DNA from: Candidatus Peribacter sp.
GTDB lineage: Bacteria; Patescibacteriota; Gracilibacteria; Peribacterales; Peribacteraceae
DNA length: 64,000 nt
Direction: 5' to 3'
Assembly: GCA_018652955.1 (NCBI GenBank)
Contig: JABIBA010000001.1
Coordinates: forward strand, 28,751-92,750
Below, piece by piece: positions 10,117 through 19,328 of this stretch (position 1 is its first letter; every line of letters begins with the position of its first letter). The position numbers and the translations under genes were made by a program. The notes beneath the pieces were generated by a model. It made no database searches. It saw only the letters and a list, made by a program, of their open reading frames with translations, and was not told the origin of the DNA.

Positions 10117-11472
10117 ATGCCCATTGCAAAAGATATCATCGATCGAACGCTTGGTTCCCCTCACGGAGCGCAAGGGTATACCGTCTGTGAAATTCTCCTA
10201 GATGCAGGCTTTGAAGCGTGGTGGGTAGGAGGATGTGTACGCGATATGTTTCGAGGAGTTATCCCTGATGATATTGATATCGCAACAAATGCAAAGCCCG
10301 AAAACCTGACAAAACTCTTTGAGAGGTTTGATGACTCAGCGGCAGCTCTTGGCGCAGTTGTTGTCTCTTTAGAAGGACACGCATTTGAAATAACGACCTT
10401 CAGGAAAGATCATGAGCTCAGCGATGGAAGATTCCCCGAATCAGTAGAATTTACTGATAGAAATTCAGATGCTGAGAGGCGAGATATCACAATTAATGCT
10501 CTCTACTGGAATCCGATTAGCTCAGAAGTCTTTGATCCGTTTGAGGGAGAGAAAGACCTACAAGAGGGTCTTGTACGCTTTATAGGAGACGCAGAGGACC
10601 GCATTCAACATGATGCGCTCAGGCTCCTTCGAGTTATTCGCTTTAGAGCACTTATCGATGGTCAGTACCATCCAGATACATTTAAAGCACTACATAATAA
10701 GGCGAAGCAAGTCAGTGTTCTGTCTGGAACACGCAGATATAGAGAGCTTGAAAAGATACTCCTAGGACCAACCCCTCAACGAGCATTCGAAGACCTGTGG
10801 GAAACAGACGTTATAGAGACGCTCTTACCCGAATTGCATGCATGTAAAGGCGTAGCACAGCCTTCTAAGGCTCATAACGAAGGTGATGTGTGGAATCATA
10901 CCTTGCAGGTGATATCCTCATTTACAGATGATCATAAAGCAGATACTCGGTGGGCAGCACTGCTTCATGACATTGGAAAGCCTGTCACATTCTCTATCGA
11001 TGAAGAGCGCATCAAATTTAATGAGCACGCAAAACAAGGAGGTAAGATCGCAAAAGATGTCTTAGATCGTTTGCAGTTTCCAGCGGCAAGACGCGATAAG
11101 ATCTGCTGGATTATAGAACATCATATGATGATGGGTACGTTTGCAGACCTCGATGTCAGCAGAAAACATCACTGGTACTACCACCCTTGGTTTATAGAAC
11201 TGCTCCAAGTATTCTGGTTGGATATTGCAGGAACCACACCGTCCGATTTTGATTTATATGACTCAATTATCTCAGATTACAATGCTTTCTTAGACAGTAA
11301 TCCTAGACCAAAAAAAGCGCTGCTCTCGGGAGAAGAGGTAATGGGTATATTAAATATTGAGCAAGGTGAGCAAGTTGGAAAAGCTCTTCGAGCCCTAGAT
11401 GAAGCGCAAAAGTCTGGTGAGGTATCTACAAAGAAAGATGCTCTGGAATTTATAGAGAAGACGAGCCTATAA
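10117..11472 (+). CDS. cca: CCA tRNA nucleotidyltransferase / poly(A) polymerase family with HD domain
   Basis: AWWVGGCVRDMFRGVIPDDIDIATNA; RRDITINALYWNP; HD motif ALLHDIGKP. Confidence 0.9.
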   Translation: MPIAKDIIDRTLGSPHGAQGYTVCEILLDAGFEAWWVGGCVRDMFRGVIPDDIDIATNAKPENLTKLFERFDDSAAALGAVVVSLEGHAFEITTFRKDHELSDGRFPESVEFTDRNSDAERRDITINALYWNPISSEVFDPFEGEKDLQEGLVRFIGDAEDRIQHDALRLLRVIRFRALIDGQYHPDTFKALHNKAKQVSVLSGTRRYRELEKILLGPTPQRAFEDLWETDVIETLLPELHACKGVAQPSKAHNEGDVWNHTLQVISSFTDDHKADTRWAALLHDIGKPVTFSIDEERIKFNEHAKQGGKIAKDVLDRLQFPAARRDKICWIIEHHMMMGTFADLDVSRKHHWYYHPWFIELLQVFWLDIAGTTPSDFDLYDSIISDYNAFLDSNPRPKKALLSGEEVMGILNIEQGEQVGKALRALDEAQKSGEVSTKKDALEFIEKTSL

Positions 11473-11499
11473 TAAGGTAATTCTTACCCACCTTATTTT

Positions 11500-11883
11500 A
11501 TGGAACTAGCAACATTTGCGTACACCATCGGAGTTATAGAACTCATCGTTGGTCTACCACTACTATTTTATTCGAAGTCTACATTAAAAGTATTTGATAA
11601 ATTCTTTAAAGATGATTTTCAGATGCGATTTACAGGAACACTCATGGCCGTTCTCGGTTCACTTGTTCTTGTAGAGTCATACGAAGTCAGTCTCGATCCA
11701 GAAGGACTTATTATCCTTATGGCGTGGCTCGTCTTTGTAAAAGGTCTCATGTATGCATGGTGGCCACAGACCGCTGTGAACATGAAGAAGAAATTTATGA
11801 AGAGCGAAGCCGCTCTTACATTCGGAGGTATTGCAGCTTCAGTCATTGGAGTACTGCTTGTCTACGGAGCATCTATAGTTTAA
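11500..11883 (+). CDS. Integral membrane protein, hypothetical (127 aa)
   Basis: Several hydrophobic segments; complete ORF followed by a terminator. Confidence 0.6.
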   Translation: MELATFAYTIGVIELIVGLPLLFYSKSTLKVFDKFFKDDFQMRFTGTLMAVLGSLVLVESYEVSLDPEGLIILMAWLVFVKGLMYAWWPQTAVNMKKKFMKSEAALTFGGIAASVIGVLLVYGASIV

Positions 11884-11891
11884 CTATATGT

Positions 11892-11920
11892 AAAAGGCCT
11901 TCTGCAGTAGGAGGTCTTTT
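11892..11920. terminator. Bidirectional terminator between convergent genes
   Basis: AAAAGGCCT-N11-AGGTCTTTT hairpin with flanking A/T tracts. Confidence 0.7.
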
Positions 11921-11922
11921 TC

Positions 11923-12741
11923 TTATTGTGAATCCTTCGTAAGGACTAATGTTGAATGTCCAATTGAATTAGTAAATCCACCCAAGCCTCTTGGTTCATA
12001 TATATCTACATTATAACTATCTGCAATTGCTTTAGAAATCTGAGGGACATCAAATAGCGATCTTCCAGTTCTGTGTTGACTCGCACAAAAACGCATCTGT
12101 CCTTCGGGCTGCAGTACTCTATCGAATTCATTAAATATCTTTGCAGCGTCCTCAGTGCTATCAATCCAATACGGAAAGCAGAACATGGAAAGTATCTGCT
12201 TAAAAGAGGCATCATCATACGGAATTTCTCTAAGGTCTGCACCTAAGGCAGTGTTGGTAGTAGAGAAGTCTCTCTTTGGAGCATTACCGGTTAGCACTCT
12301 TTTCATGTCTTTGTAGGCAATCATAATTCTATTAGCAAAAAGATCCTGTGCTGGAAAATTATCAGCTTCTGAATCTGAATTCGATATTCTTTGGTCTATG
12401 GAAACCATCTTTCCAGAAGCTCTCTGATGATTAAATAATGAGTAAGGATTTTTATGGGTGACACCACTTCCAGCATCAAGTGTATCTCCTTGCCCTAGAA
12501 GTTCATGCATCTGATCTTCAGATTCGCAGTCAGGAAACAGTGAGCTCTTGTACTGCTTCACCGTACGACTTGTTGATGGCATGGGTAGATTCAATCTACT
12601 AAACAAAAGATCATTAGTTCTTCTTGCACCTTCAGCTACTCTTGAATAAACAGCTGAACGGACAGTTGAGCTATTCTTATGTTCGGTAATCCTGCTAGAG
12701 AGTCGTGAGTAGTCTTCCATGTGTTGCGTATAAATAGACAA
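11923..12741 (-). CDS. SAM-dependent methyltransferase-like protein
   Basis: LDAGSG motif, DLREIPYDDASFKQILSMFCFPY and EFDRVLQPEGQMRF resemble class I methyltransferase motifs. Confidence 0.55.
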   Translation of the reverse strand: MSIYTQHMEDYSRLSSRITEHKNSSTVRSAVYSRVAEGARRTNDLLFSRLNLPMPSTSRTVKQYKSSLFPDCESEDQMHELLGQGDTLDAGSGVTHKNPYSLFNHQRASGKMVSIDQRISNSDSEADNFPAQDLFANRIMIAYKDMKRVLTGNAPKRDFSTTNTALGADLREIPYDDASFKQILSMFCFPYWIDSTEDAAKIFNEFDRVLQPEGQMRFCASQHRTGRSLFDVPQISKAIADSYNVDIYEPRGLGGFTNSIGHSTLVLTKDSQ

Positions 12742-12774
12742 CTATATTATGCAACAATGCGATAATTGTCAATG

Positions 12775-12851
12775 TGGTGGGCCAGGGTAGACTTGAACTA
12801 CCGACCTCCAGTTTATAAGTCTGGGGCTCTAACCACCTGAGCTACTGGCCC
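12775..12851 (-). tRNA. tRNA-Ile (UAU), CCA encoded
   Basis: Reverse complement GGGCCAGTAGCTCAGGTGGTTAGAGCCCCAGACTTATAAACTGGAGGTCGGTAGTTCAAGTCTACCCTGGCCCACCA; anticodon loop CTTATAA. Confidence 0.88.
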
Positions 12852-12886
12852 ATGTAAGAAGTATACTATGATATGAATATAACGAA

Positions 12887-12957
12887 ATGGTTAGAGCAAC
12901 TCATTATATGGCTCGTAAGCTTACAGCTTACTCGACCCACCTGAGCTACTGGACCAC
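12887..12957 (-). pseudogene. Rearranged/partial tRNA-Ile-like fragment
   Basis: Reverse complement starts GGTCCAGTAGCTCAGGTGG (5' half of the neighbouring tRNA-Ile), then a GTAAGC-TTACA-GCTTAC hairpin; a D-arm-like GGTTAGAGC follows in the opposite orientation. Confidence 0.5.
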
Positions 12958-13046
12958 ACCTCTAGTCTACAATGTTTTGAGTATTTCGAAATACCCATCT
13001 ACATAAAAAAGAATGTATTAACAGAAACGTAACCTCAAAATTCTAA

Positions 13047-13493
13047 CTACGCTTCTTGATCGATAACAACAGTCAGATCTTCTTTGCGACCAGCAACTTC
13101 AACAGAAGCTGTGTGCTCACCAAGAGCCTTGATCTGTTCTCCTAGAGAGATAGCAGACTCTTCGATTTCGATCTTGTGTTGCTCCATAAGAGCATCAGCA
13201 ATAATCTTTTCTGTAATAGCTCCGTAAAGCTTTCCAGTCTTCGTTGCTTTTCGAGTGAAGCTGATCTTCTTACCAGCAACAGCTGCGGCAGCACTCTGCT
13301 TGTTCTCGATCTCTGACTGACGCTCGATAGCACGCTTCTTAATGATCTCAGCGTAACGCTTACGAACTGTAGGAGTAGCGATAAGAGCCTGTCTGCGAGG
13401 CAGAAGGCAGTTAAGAGCATACCCATCACCGACGAGTAGTAGGTCGTTTTTCTTACCAATGCCGGGGATGTCTTCGAGTAGTAGTACTTCCAT
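13047..13493 (-). CDS. rplI: 50S ribosomal protein L9
   Basis: MEVLLLEDIPGIGKKNDLLLVGDGYALNCLLPRRQA signature. Confidence 0.95.
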   Translation of the reverse strand: MEVLLLEDIPGIGKKNDLLLVGDGYALNCLLPRRQALIATPTVRKRYAEIIKKRAIERQSEIENKQSAAAAVAGKKISFTRKATKTGKLYGAITEKIIADALMEQHKIEIEESAISLGEQIKALGEHTASVEVAGRKEDLTVVIDQEA

Positions 13494-13613
13494 AGGGTGT
13501 TTAAAAATTGCCGGTGGATCTTAAACAATCAAACGGGTTTCGTCAAGAGTAAAGTTTTATCAACAATCTCCAGACCAAATGTTGCTCGATATGGCAATAA
13601 ATGGCAATAAGGG

Positions 13614-15824
13614 CTAAATCAGTGTAAATAGCCACGGGAAGAAGGACCACCAGCTCTTTCCTGGCTTAAAGATGAGTTCTTCCTTGAGGAACCAGTCATG
13701 AAGCGTTGTAAAGCGATCTGAGTGCAACGAGAGGGCTCCTAGCTCTATTCCCTTTACCTCTTCGTGATAAGCAAAAGCGTAGTACGGTGAGTAGAGGAAA
13801 ATCGCTGGTACATCGTTTTTAAGAGTCTCTTGGAGCTCTGTCAGAGCGTCATTGCGCTCTTTGTCATCTCCTGTCTGACGAATAACTTCTAGCAGTCCAT
13901 CAGCAGCAATCGAGGTGTATTGAGAGAGGTTGTAGGCATCTATACGAAGATCAAACTTACTATCAGTGAGCTTCTGCATTCCAGAGCTATGCCAGTACGG
14001 ATACGCATCAAGGTTATCCAGAAGAGACTGGCCAAAGAGGAACACGTCATACTCGCGTGCAAGAAGCTTATCTTCAAACTCTTGCTTAGTCTCAGGAACA
14101 ATCACACCAACATGTACACCAAGCTCTGCCCATTGAGCTGCAATACCTTCTGCAATAACTCGATACTGTGGAGGTGAAGGGCTTGTGAGAAGTGTAAGCG
14201 ATAAGCGATCTCCTACATCGTTAACACGAATGTCTTGTGGATCTGTCGAAAGCCTTTTGCGAATCATTCCTTTTTCTAAGAACAAATCTGCAATAGTAAT
14301 GCGCTCATCTTCACTAAGTACATCAGACCGTGTACGAGTCGTAATAAACTTTTCAACGAGATCTTGCTCTACAGACGCAAGTTTATACATACGGCCGTTT
14401 GCTGTGCGCCATACATAAAATGAATCTACAGGGTCTCCATTTTCATCAAAGAGTCTTACAAGATTATTTCCAAGTGTCAGCGCTCCCGTTCCGCCATGGG
14501 TTGGAAGACCGACTATCCAAGAGCCAGTACTTGTTGGGTGCTGCTCTACTGGTAGTCCATTTATAGTAGAACCAATAGGCGCATCTACAAGTGAACCTGT
14601 TACCGTAAGAATGGCACCAGTATCAAGTAGTACAATCGGAGCAATTTGCAACGGACCTACGCTATTTGCTTCATGAATTTCTAACAGTCGTTGCAGTCGT
14701 ACTTTTTCTGGTAGGTGCCAGTTGGATTCAAAGAATGCACCTTGGGCCGCTGCTGGATCGTATGTGTATCTCCAGTCAGCAGAGTCGAGCTCCATAAGAG
14801 GGGTATCAACAATAAGTGATTCATTAATACTTTCTGTGAGCTTCTCTTTATTCGTTCCAAGCTGAAGTCCGATACGCAATTTAGGATCTTCGAGAATTGC
14901 ATGGTCTAAATTAAAGAAGAGAGCCACATACTGTGGGAGTGAATACTGCACCGCTTCAAATCTTCTTGGTACCATGTGTTGACCACTATCATTACGAGGT
15001 ACATGGCGAATACCATCTAGGTTACGGATGTCTGCAAGGAGTGTTGAGTAATCTGGGAAGATACGAAGAATAATTTGCTCTAGTCTATAGTCAGGTTTTA
15101 TAGGTCTGTTAAATCGCTCAAGAGTAATTTCTGTAGAGAGCTCTGTCTGCACTAAGCTCTTAAACTCATAGGGCCCTGCACCAACTGGGTGAAAGCCAAA
15201 GTCTAGTGCTTGCTCTAATTTGGCAATAGGGACTCCTGCGAAGCTGTTTTGCGGTACTAGTCCTAATGTTAGGTTACTGGCGAAGAAGCTGTAGGGTTCT
15301 TCGAGTCTAAATTGAACTGTGCGAGTATCCATTTTCTGAATGTCTACTCCTAAGAAGTTTTGCTGCAAGATCGGATTTGGAAATTCAGGATCTTGGATAG
15401 TCTGGAATGTGTACAACACATCATCTGCTGTTACAGGATGTGGATTTTCTTTTGTGCTGTCGTGCCACACGATTCCTTCTTTAAGTTTTACAGTGTAAAT
15501 ACGACCTTCGTTACTGACTAGAAGAGATGCGAGATCATCTTTTATATTTTTGCTCTCTGGGTCATATTTTAAAAGCCCTGGTGTTACGAGTGACAAAATA
15601 TCTTTATTTACATCGTTTTGAACGGTAAACCATGGGATGAGCGGTTGAAGCTCTCCAACTGATCCTTCTATATACGTACCTCCTGCGGTTGGAACGGTTA
15701 CGGTATTGGATGCATGGAATTTACGAAGCAAAAAGAGCAGCATAAAGAAGAACACCACAGCAAATATTCCAAGGAGTGTCCTTTGATTGAAAGCAGCCGA
15801 TTTGCGAAAATCACCATTATCCAT
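13614..15824 (-). CDS. ABC transporter substrate-binding protein, family 5 (peptide/dipeptide type), with N-terminal membrane anchor
   Basis: LKYDPESKNIKDDLA, YTVKLKEGIVWHD, PVTADDVLYTFQTIQDPEF, VGAGPYEFK motifs of SBP_bac_5; N-terminal TM. Confidence 0.88.
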   Translation of the reverse strand: MDNGDFRKSAAFNQRTLLGIFAVVFFFMLLFLLRKFHASNTVTVPTAGGTYIEGSVGELQPLIPWFTVQNDVNKDILSLVTPGLLKYDPESKNIKDDLASLLVSNEGRIYTVKLKEGIVWHDSTKENPHPVTADDVLYTFQTIQDPEFPNPILQQNFLGVDIQKMDTRTVQFRLEEPYSFFASNLTLGLVPQNSFAGVPIAKLEQALDFGFHPVGAGPYEFKSLVQTELSTEITLERFNRPIKPDYRLEQIILRIFPDYSTLLADIRNLDGIRHVPRNDSGQHMVPRRFEAVQYSLPQYVALFFNLDHAILEDPKLRIGLQLGTNKEKLTESINESLIVDTPLMELDSADWRYTYDPAAAQGAFFESNWHLPEKVRLQRLLEIHEANSVGPLQIAPIVLLDTGAILTVTGSLVDAPIGSTINGLPVEQHPTSTGSWIVGLPTHGGTGALTLGNNLVRLFDENGDPVDSFYVWRTANGRMYKLASVEQDLVEKFITTRTRSDVLSEDERITIADLFLEKGMIRKRLSTDPQDIRVNDVGDRLSLTLLTSPSPPQYRVIAEGIAAQWAELGVHVGVIVPETKQEFEDKLLAREYDVFLFGQSLLDNLDAYPYWHSSGMQKLTDSKFDLRIDAYNLSQYTSIAADGLLEVIRQTGDDKERNDALTELQETLKNDVPAIFLYSPYYAFAYHEEVKGIELGALSLHSDRFTTLHDWFLKEELIFKPGKSWWSFFPWLFTLI

Positions 15825-15839
15825 AAAAAAGACTAACCC

Positions 15840-16052
15840 TTAATACACGTACCAACGAATTATAGAGAGCGAGAAGAATACCACGCTCAAGTAGATACTT
15901 GCCTTAAAGATAAGCTTTTCAGCTCCTCGACGCTGTACAACATTTGCAGCACCTGAACCACCAAAGGTAGCAGAGAGTCCTGATGACCTTGTTTGTACAG
16001 TAATAAATATAGCAAGGAGGATAGAGACGATGACGTGGATGATTTCTAACAT
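15840..16052 (-). CDS. secG: Preprotein translocase subunit SecG
   Basis: 70 aa, two TM segments, VQTRSSGLSATFGGSGAANVVQRRGAEK signature. Confidence 0.92.
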   Translation of the reverse strand: MLEIIHVIVSILLAIFITVQTRSSGLSATFGGSGAANVVQRRGAEKLIFKASIYLSVVFFSLSIIRWYVY

Positions 16053-16075
16053 GATAGGAGTATACAGGAATGTAA

Positions 16076-16153
16076 TGGTGGGCGCAGAGGGAGTCGAACC
16101 CCCGACCCTCTCGGTGTAAACGAGATGCTCTAGACCAACTGAGCTATGCGCCC
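16076..16153 (-). tRNA. tRNA-Val (UAC), CCA encoded
   Basis: Reverse complement GGGCGCATAGCTCAGTTGGTCTAGAGCATCTCGTTTACACCGAGAGGGTCGGGGGTTCGACTCCCTCTGCGCCCACCA. Confidence 0.96.
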
Positions 16154-16206
16154 TTTAAGCTGACCTATCATACTAATATCTGGCTAAAACTCAATAAATA
16201 ACATGA

Positions 16207-16237
16207 AAAGACGGTCTGCGATGTGCAAACCGTCTTT
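16207..16237 (-). terminator. Rho-independent terminator
   Basis: AAAGACGGT ... ACCGTCTTT perfect 9-bp stem downstream of the minus-strand gene 16262..16717. Confidence 0.75.
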
Positions 16238-16261
16238 CCCTTTCTGCTTCCAGTCATCGAT

Positions 16262-16717
16262 TCACACAGCAACTTCAAGGTGTGCTTTGGAAAGAGGGAA
16301 GGCTCGCATTCGATCTTGCGTCATGTCTGTAGGCAAGCCTGGCATCTTTTGATGCTTGATCGTCAATTCGACGATAGTCACTGCTTTTGGTGTGACAACA
16401 GCTGTGCACCGCTTTGCTTCGAATGGCTGTACACCATCTTCGGAGCGGTCGAGCTCGACTAAGTCGTCTCCAATAGGAGCAAACGCTGCTTTTAACTCTT
16501 CTGTGGTCGCCTCGATCAAGTTGCTACACACAACCGTCGCCTTTCCTCCACAGGGTTTGTTTTCGTAGAGAACAAGTCTCTTTCCTGCTTCTTCACAGTG
16601 TGCAGCAATAAAGTGGTTGTTTGGCGACTTACTGCTTGTCGTCCAGATGATGACTGCTACGCCTGGATCATCTCCAGGGATTTCATCAAAATGCGGGTAT
16701 TCAGGAATGTCGGACAT
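16262..16717 (-). CDS. Hypothetical protein (151 aa)
   Basis: AAGGAGTC ribosome-binding site upstream, dedicated terminator downstream; no family recognised. Confidence 0.6.
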   Translation of the reverse strand: MSDIPEYPHFDEIPGDDPGVAVIIWTTSSKSPNNHFIAAHCEEAGKRLVLYENKPCGGKATVVCSNLIEATTEELKAAFAPIGDDLVELDRSEDGVQPFEAKRCTAVVTPKAVTIVELTIKHQKMPGLPTDMTQDRMRAFPLSKAHLEVAV

Positions 16718-16875
16718 AAGACTCCTTCTTTCTGTAGTTGACTAGATGTGCAGAGAGGGGAGCCATTCCCCACTCATATCTAATCGTGGTGAGAAATAGC
16801 TGTCTCTCTACAAATACGGTGATTTCAAAGGGCTAAATGCGTTATTCTGACTAACCTTAGAGGTGTTTAGGATAC

Positions 16876-16904
16876 TTGACAATAGTATTTAAAGTCATTA
16901 TAGT
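16876..16904 (+). promoter_or_regulatory. Consensus sigma-70-type promoter
   Basis: TTGACA - 17 nt - TATAGT upstream of the DUF11 surface protein. Confidence 0.75.
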
Positions 16905-16937
16905 AATCGACCTTTTGGACATATTCTCTCCGAAATT

Positions 16938-18725
16938 ATGAAAACTTGTCGTCTTAACCGCAGCAAAACTATCGCATCAGTGTCACTGATGGGAATGCTC
17001 GTAATTACACTTCACAGTACTGTATCTGGACTTCCAGCAGCTCAAGTTAGCGCTGTATTTACAGAGTGTGCTGATGGAATCGACAACGATCATGATGGAC
17101 GAACAGACTATCCTCAAGATCCACAGTGCCTCTCACTTCACGATGATTCAGAAGGACCTACAGGACGTGGTCTTTTTGTTTCAGTATCTGACTGGAAAGA
17201 TACTATCCATGCAGGTGGAAGTTTGACGTACATCATCTCTCTAAGAACAGAGCGAGAAGAAGTAATGCTTGCAGATGTATTTTTACAAATGCCTCACCAG
17301 ACAAACCTCATCGGAACTTCTGATGCAGGATCTCGTAACGAAGAACTTATCCGTTGGGAAAACGTATCTGTGTACCCAGGAAGAGTTCGTAAGATTACTG
17401 TTACTGTAGAAGTTGACCCAGATGCTCAGAACGACCTTCTTCTAATTGCAGAGGTTGCAGCTGAAGGAGAAAAAGATACGGACACTACAAGAGTAGAAGA
17501 AGAGGACGATGCAGAAATTCGCCAATCAACTCAGATGAATGTATCCGTTACTGATGGTAAGAAGTACGCACAGCCAGGTGAAACACTCGACTACCTTGTT
17601 GCTGTTCGTAACCCTTCTAACCGTGAACGTGAATATGACCTTCGATTTCAGATTCCAACAGATACAACTGTTGAGTACGTTGGAGGAGATCACTCAAGTA
17701 ACCGCAAGGCAATCTCATGGAACGATCAGAAAATCGGACCTCACGGAGCTCGTGAATACAAAGTTACTCTTCGTATCAAGCATGATGCTAAAGAGTTCTT
17801 TACTATTCGCACACACGCTTCTGTAGGAGCAGCATTAGCTGCAGATACAACTACTGTACACACAGGAGTTCTTCCTAACGCCATTATCGCTACAACAACA
17901 GATGGACTTGAGCAGATTGTTCCAGGTGCACTTGTTACATACGACATTGGACTACAAAACGGTACAAACCAACTCGCTACAGAAGTAGATCTTGCAAACG
18001 CTCTTCCTAGCTATTTGGAATTCGTTGATGCATCCGAAGGAGGATACTGGACAGGAACAAATGTACGCTGGGAAAACCTTACAGTTGCTCCTAGTGGACA
18101 GAGAAGCCTAAGAGTAACAGGTCGTGTCCGAAGCGATGCACCTATTGGTGAGCGCCTTCGAAACCGTGTATCTGTTAACGGATATGAATCTGTCGATACT
18201 ACAATTGTTTCAGATCAGATTGCTGGATACGGACTAGAAAAGCGAAGCGATGTACTAGTATCTAAGAATGCAGACCGTGGCGAAGTACGCCCAGGTGAAA
18301 GAGTTGGATACAAAGTATCAGTAGCAAACACTACAGATCAACCACTCTACAATGTTCGTGTGCAGGATCGAATGGAGTCAAATCACATCAGAGTGCTAAA
18401 CGCTGATAACGGTCAGCTCCAAGGAGATAGCATTACATGGAACATTCCAGTTCTAGAACCAGGTCAGCACTGGGACACACAGTACACAGCACAGATCGAT
18501 TACAGAGCTCCACACGGAGTAACTATCCCTAACGTAGTAACTGTTAGTGGAAAGGGAATGAACACTGTATCTCTTGAAGACAGAATCTACACATCAGAAA
18601 TTGGTGTGATCTCTAACTTACCACCAACAGGAGCAGCATTCGATGCACTATTCCTAGGAATGACAGGATTAGCAGGTGCAGCTCAGACTATGATGCAACG
18701 CAGAAAGCTACTCAAGAGAGCTTAA
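16938..18725 (+). CDS. Surface protein with DUF11-type repeats and LPxTG-like C-terminal signal
   Basis: Signal peptide; CADGIDNDHDGRTDYPQDPQC motif; repeated DUF11-like segments (YAQPGETLDYLVAVRNPSNREREYDLRFQIPTDTTVEYV etc.); C-terminus NLPPTGAAFDALFLGMTGLAGAAQTMMQRRKLLKRA. Confidence 0.8.
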   Translation: MKTCRLNRSKTIASVSLMGMLVITLHSTVSGLPAAQVSAVFTECADGIDNDHDGRTDYPQDPQCLSLHDDSEGPTGRGLFVSVSDWKDTIHAGGSLTYIISLRTEREEVMLADVFLQMPHQTNLIGTSDAGSRNEELIRWENVSVYPGRVRKITVTVEVDPDAQNDLLLIAEVAAEGEKDTDTTRVEEEDDAEIRQSTQMNVSVTDGKKYAQPGETLDYLVAVRNPSNREREYDLRFQIPTDTTVEYVGGDHSSNRKAISWNDQKIGPHGAREYKVTLRIKHDAKEFFTIRTHASVGAALAADTTTVHTGVLPNAIIATTTDGLEQIVPGALVTYDIGLQNGTNQLATEVDLANALPSYLEFVDASEGGYWTGTNVRWENLTVAPSGQRSLRVTGRVRSDAPIGERLRNRVSVNGYESVDTTIVSDQIAGYGLEKRSDVLVSKNADRGEVRPGERVGYKVSVANTTDQPLYNVRVQDRMESNHIRVLNADNGQLQGDSITWNIPVLEPGQHWDTQYTAQIDYRAPHGVTIPNVVTVSGKGMNTVSLEDRIYTSEIGVISNLPPTGAAFDALFLGMTGLAGAAQTMMQRRKLLKRA

Positions 18726-19025
18726 TATCTCACTCATAAGATCTACGATAAGCGAGAAGTTGAGATCAAATGGGATATCGAGAAGTCGTGCAAGGAATGC
18801 AACGATAAAGAATGCGAGGAACGCAACGAATAATCCAATGATGGAGAATCGAATTGTGTGAACTGCTTTCTTAATTTTCTCTTCGTTTCCTGCAGAGAGG
18901 ATGAATGTAATACCTCCGATGATGATGTACACCAAGCAAAGGATAGATGCGACAATAAGGCCTAGGGCTACAAAGGTTGCAACAATTTCTAGGATACTTG
19001 CGTTTTCAAGAAGATCTCTTAGCAT
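18708..19025 (-). CDS. Small two-TM membrane protein, possibly pilin-like (TrbC/VirB2 or Mbov_0395-like)
   Basis: IIGGITFILSAGNEEKIKKAVHTIRFSIIGLFVAFLAFFIV resembles pilin-like conjugal transfer proteins. Confidence 0.6.
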   Translation of the reverse strand: MLRDLLENASILEIVATFVALGLIVASILCLVYIIIGGITFILSAGNEEKIKKAVHTIRFSIIGLFVAFLAFFIVAFLARLLDIPFDLNFSLIVDLMSEILSSLE

Positions 19026-19046
19026 GAGTGAAGGGGGAATGAGCTC

Positions 19047-19316
19047 TTAAGCAGGCTCGAGTACTTTTAGATTAACACGTTTGTCAGCATTACCGCCAAC
19101 AATACGAAGTAGCGTTCGAAGTGCTTTGATGGTTTGTCCGCTTTTCCCAATCAACTTTCCCATATCACTATCACTAACAGAAACCGTTAGCAGAATGCCC
19201 AAATCGTCTTCCTGTTGCTCTATAACGAGCTGGTCTTTATCTTCGATAATCTGCTCTAGGACATAGCGAAGAAACGCATATCCTGGGTAATCCGTTGTGG
19301 TCGTTTCGTCTGTCAT
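19047..19316 (-). CDS. khpA: KH-domain RNA-binding protein KhpA
   Basis: DMGKLIGKSGQTIKALRTLLRIVGG KH core; adjacent to rpsP. Confidence 0.88.
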   Translation of the reverse strand: MTDETTTTDYPGYAFLRYVLEQIIEDKDQLVIEQQEDDLGILLTVSVSDSDMGKLIGKSGQTIKALRTLLRIVGGNADKRVNLKVLEPA

Positions 19317-19328
19317 AACAGTGGTAGT

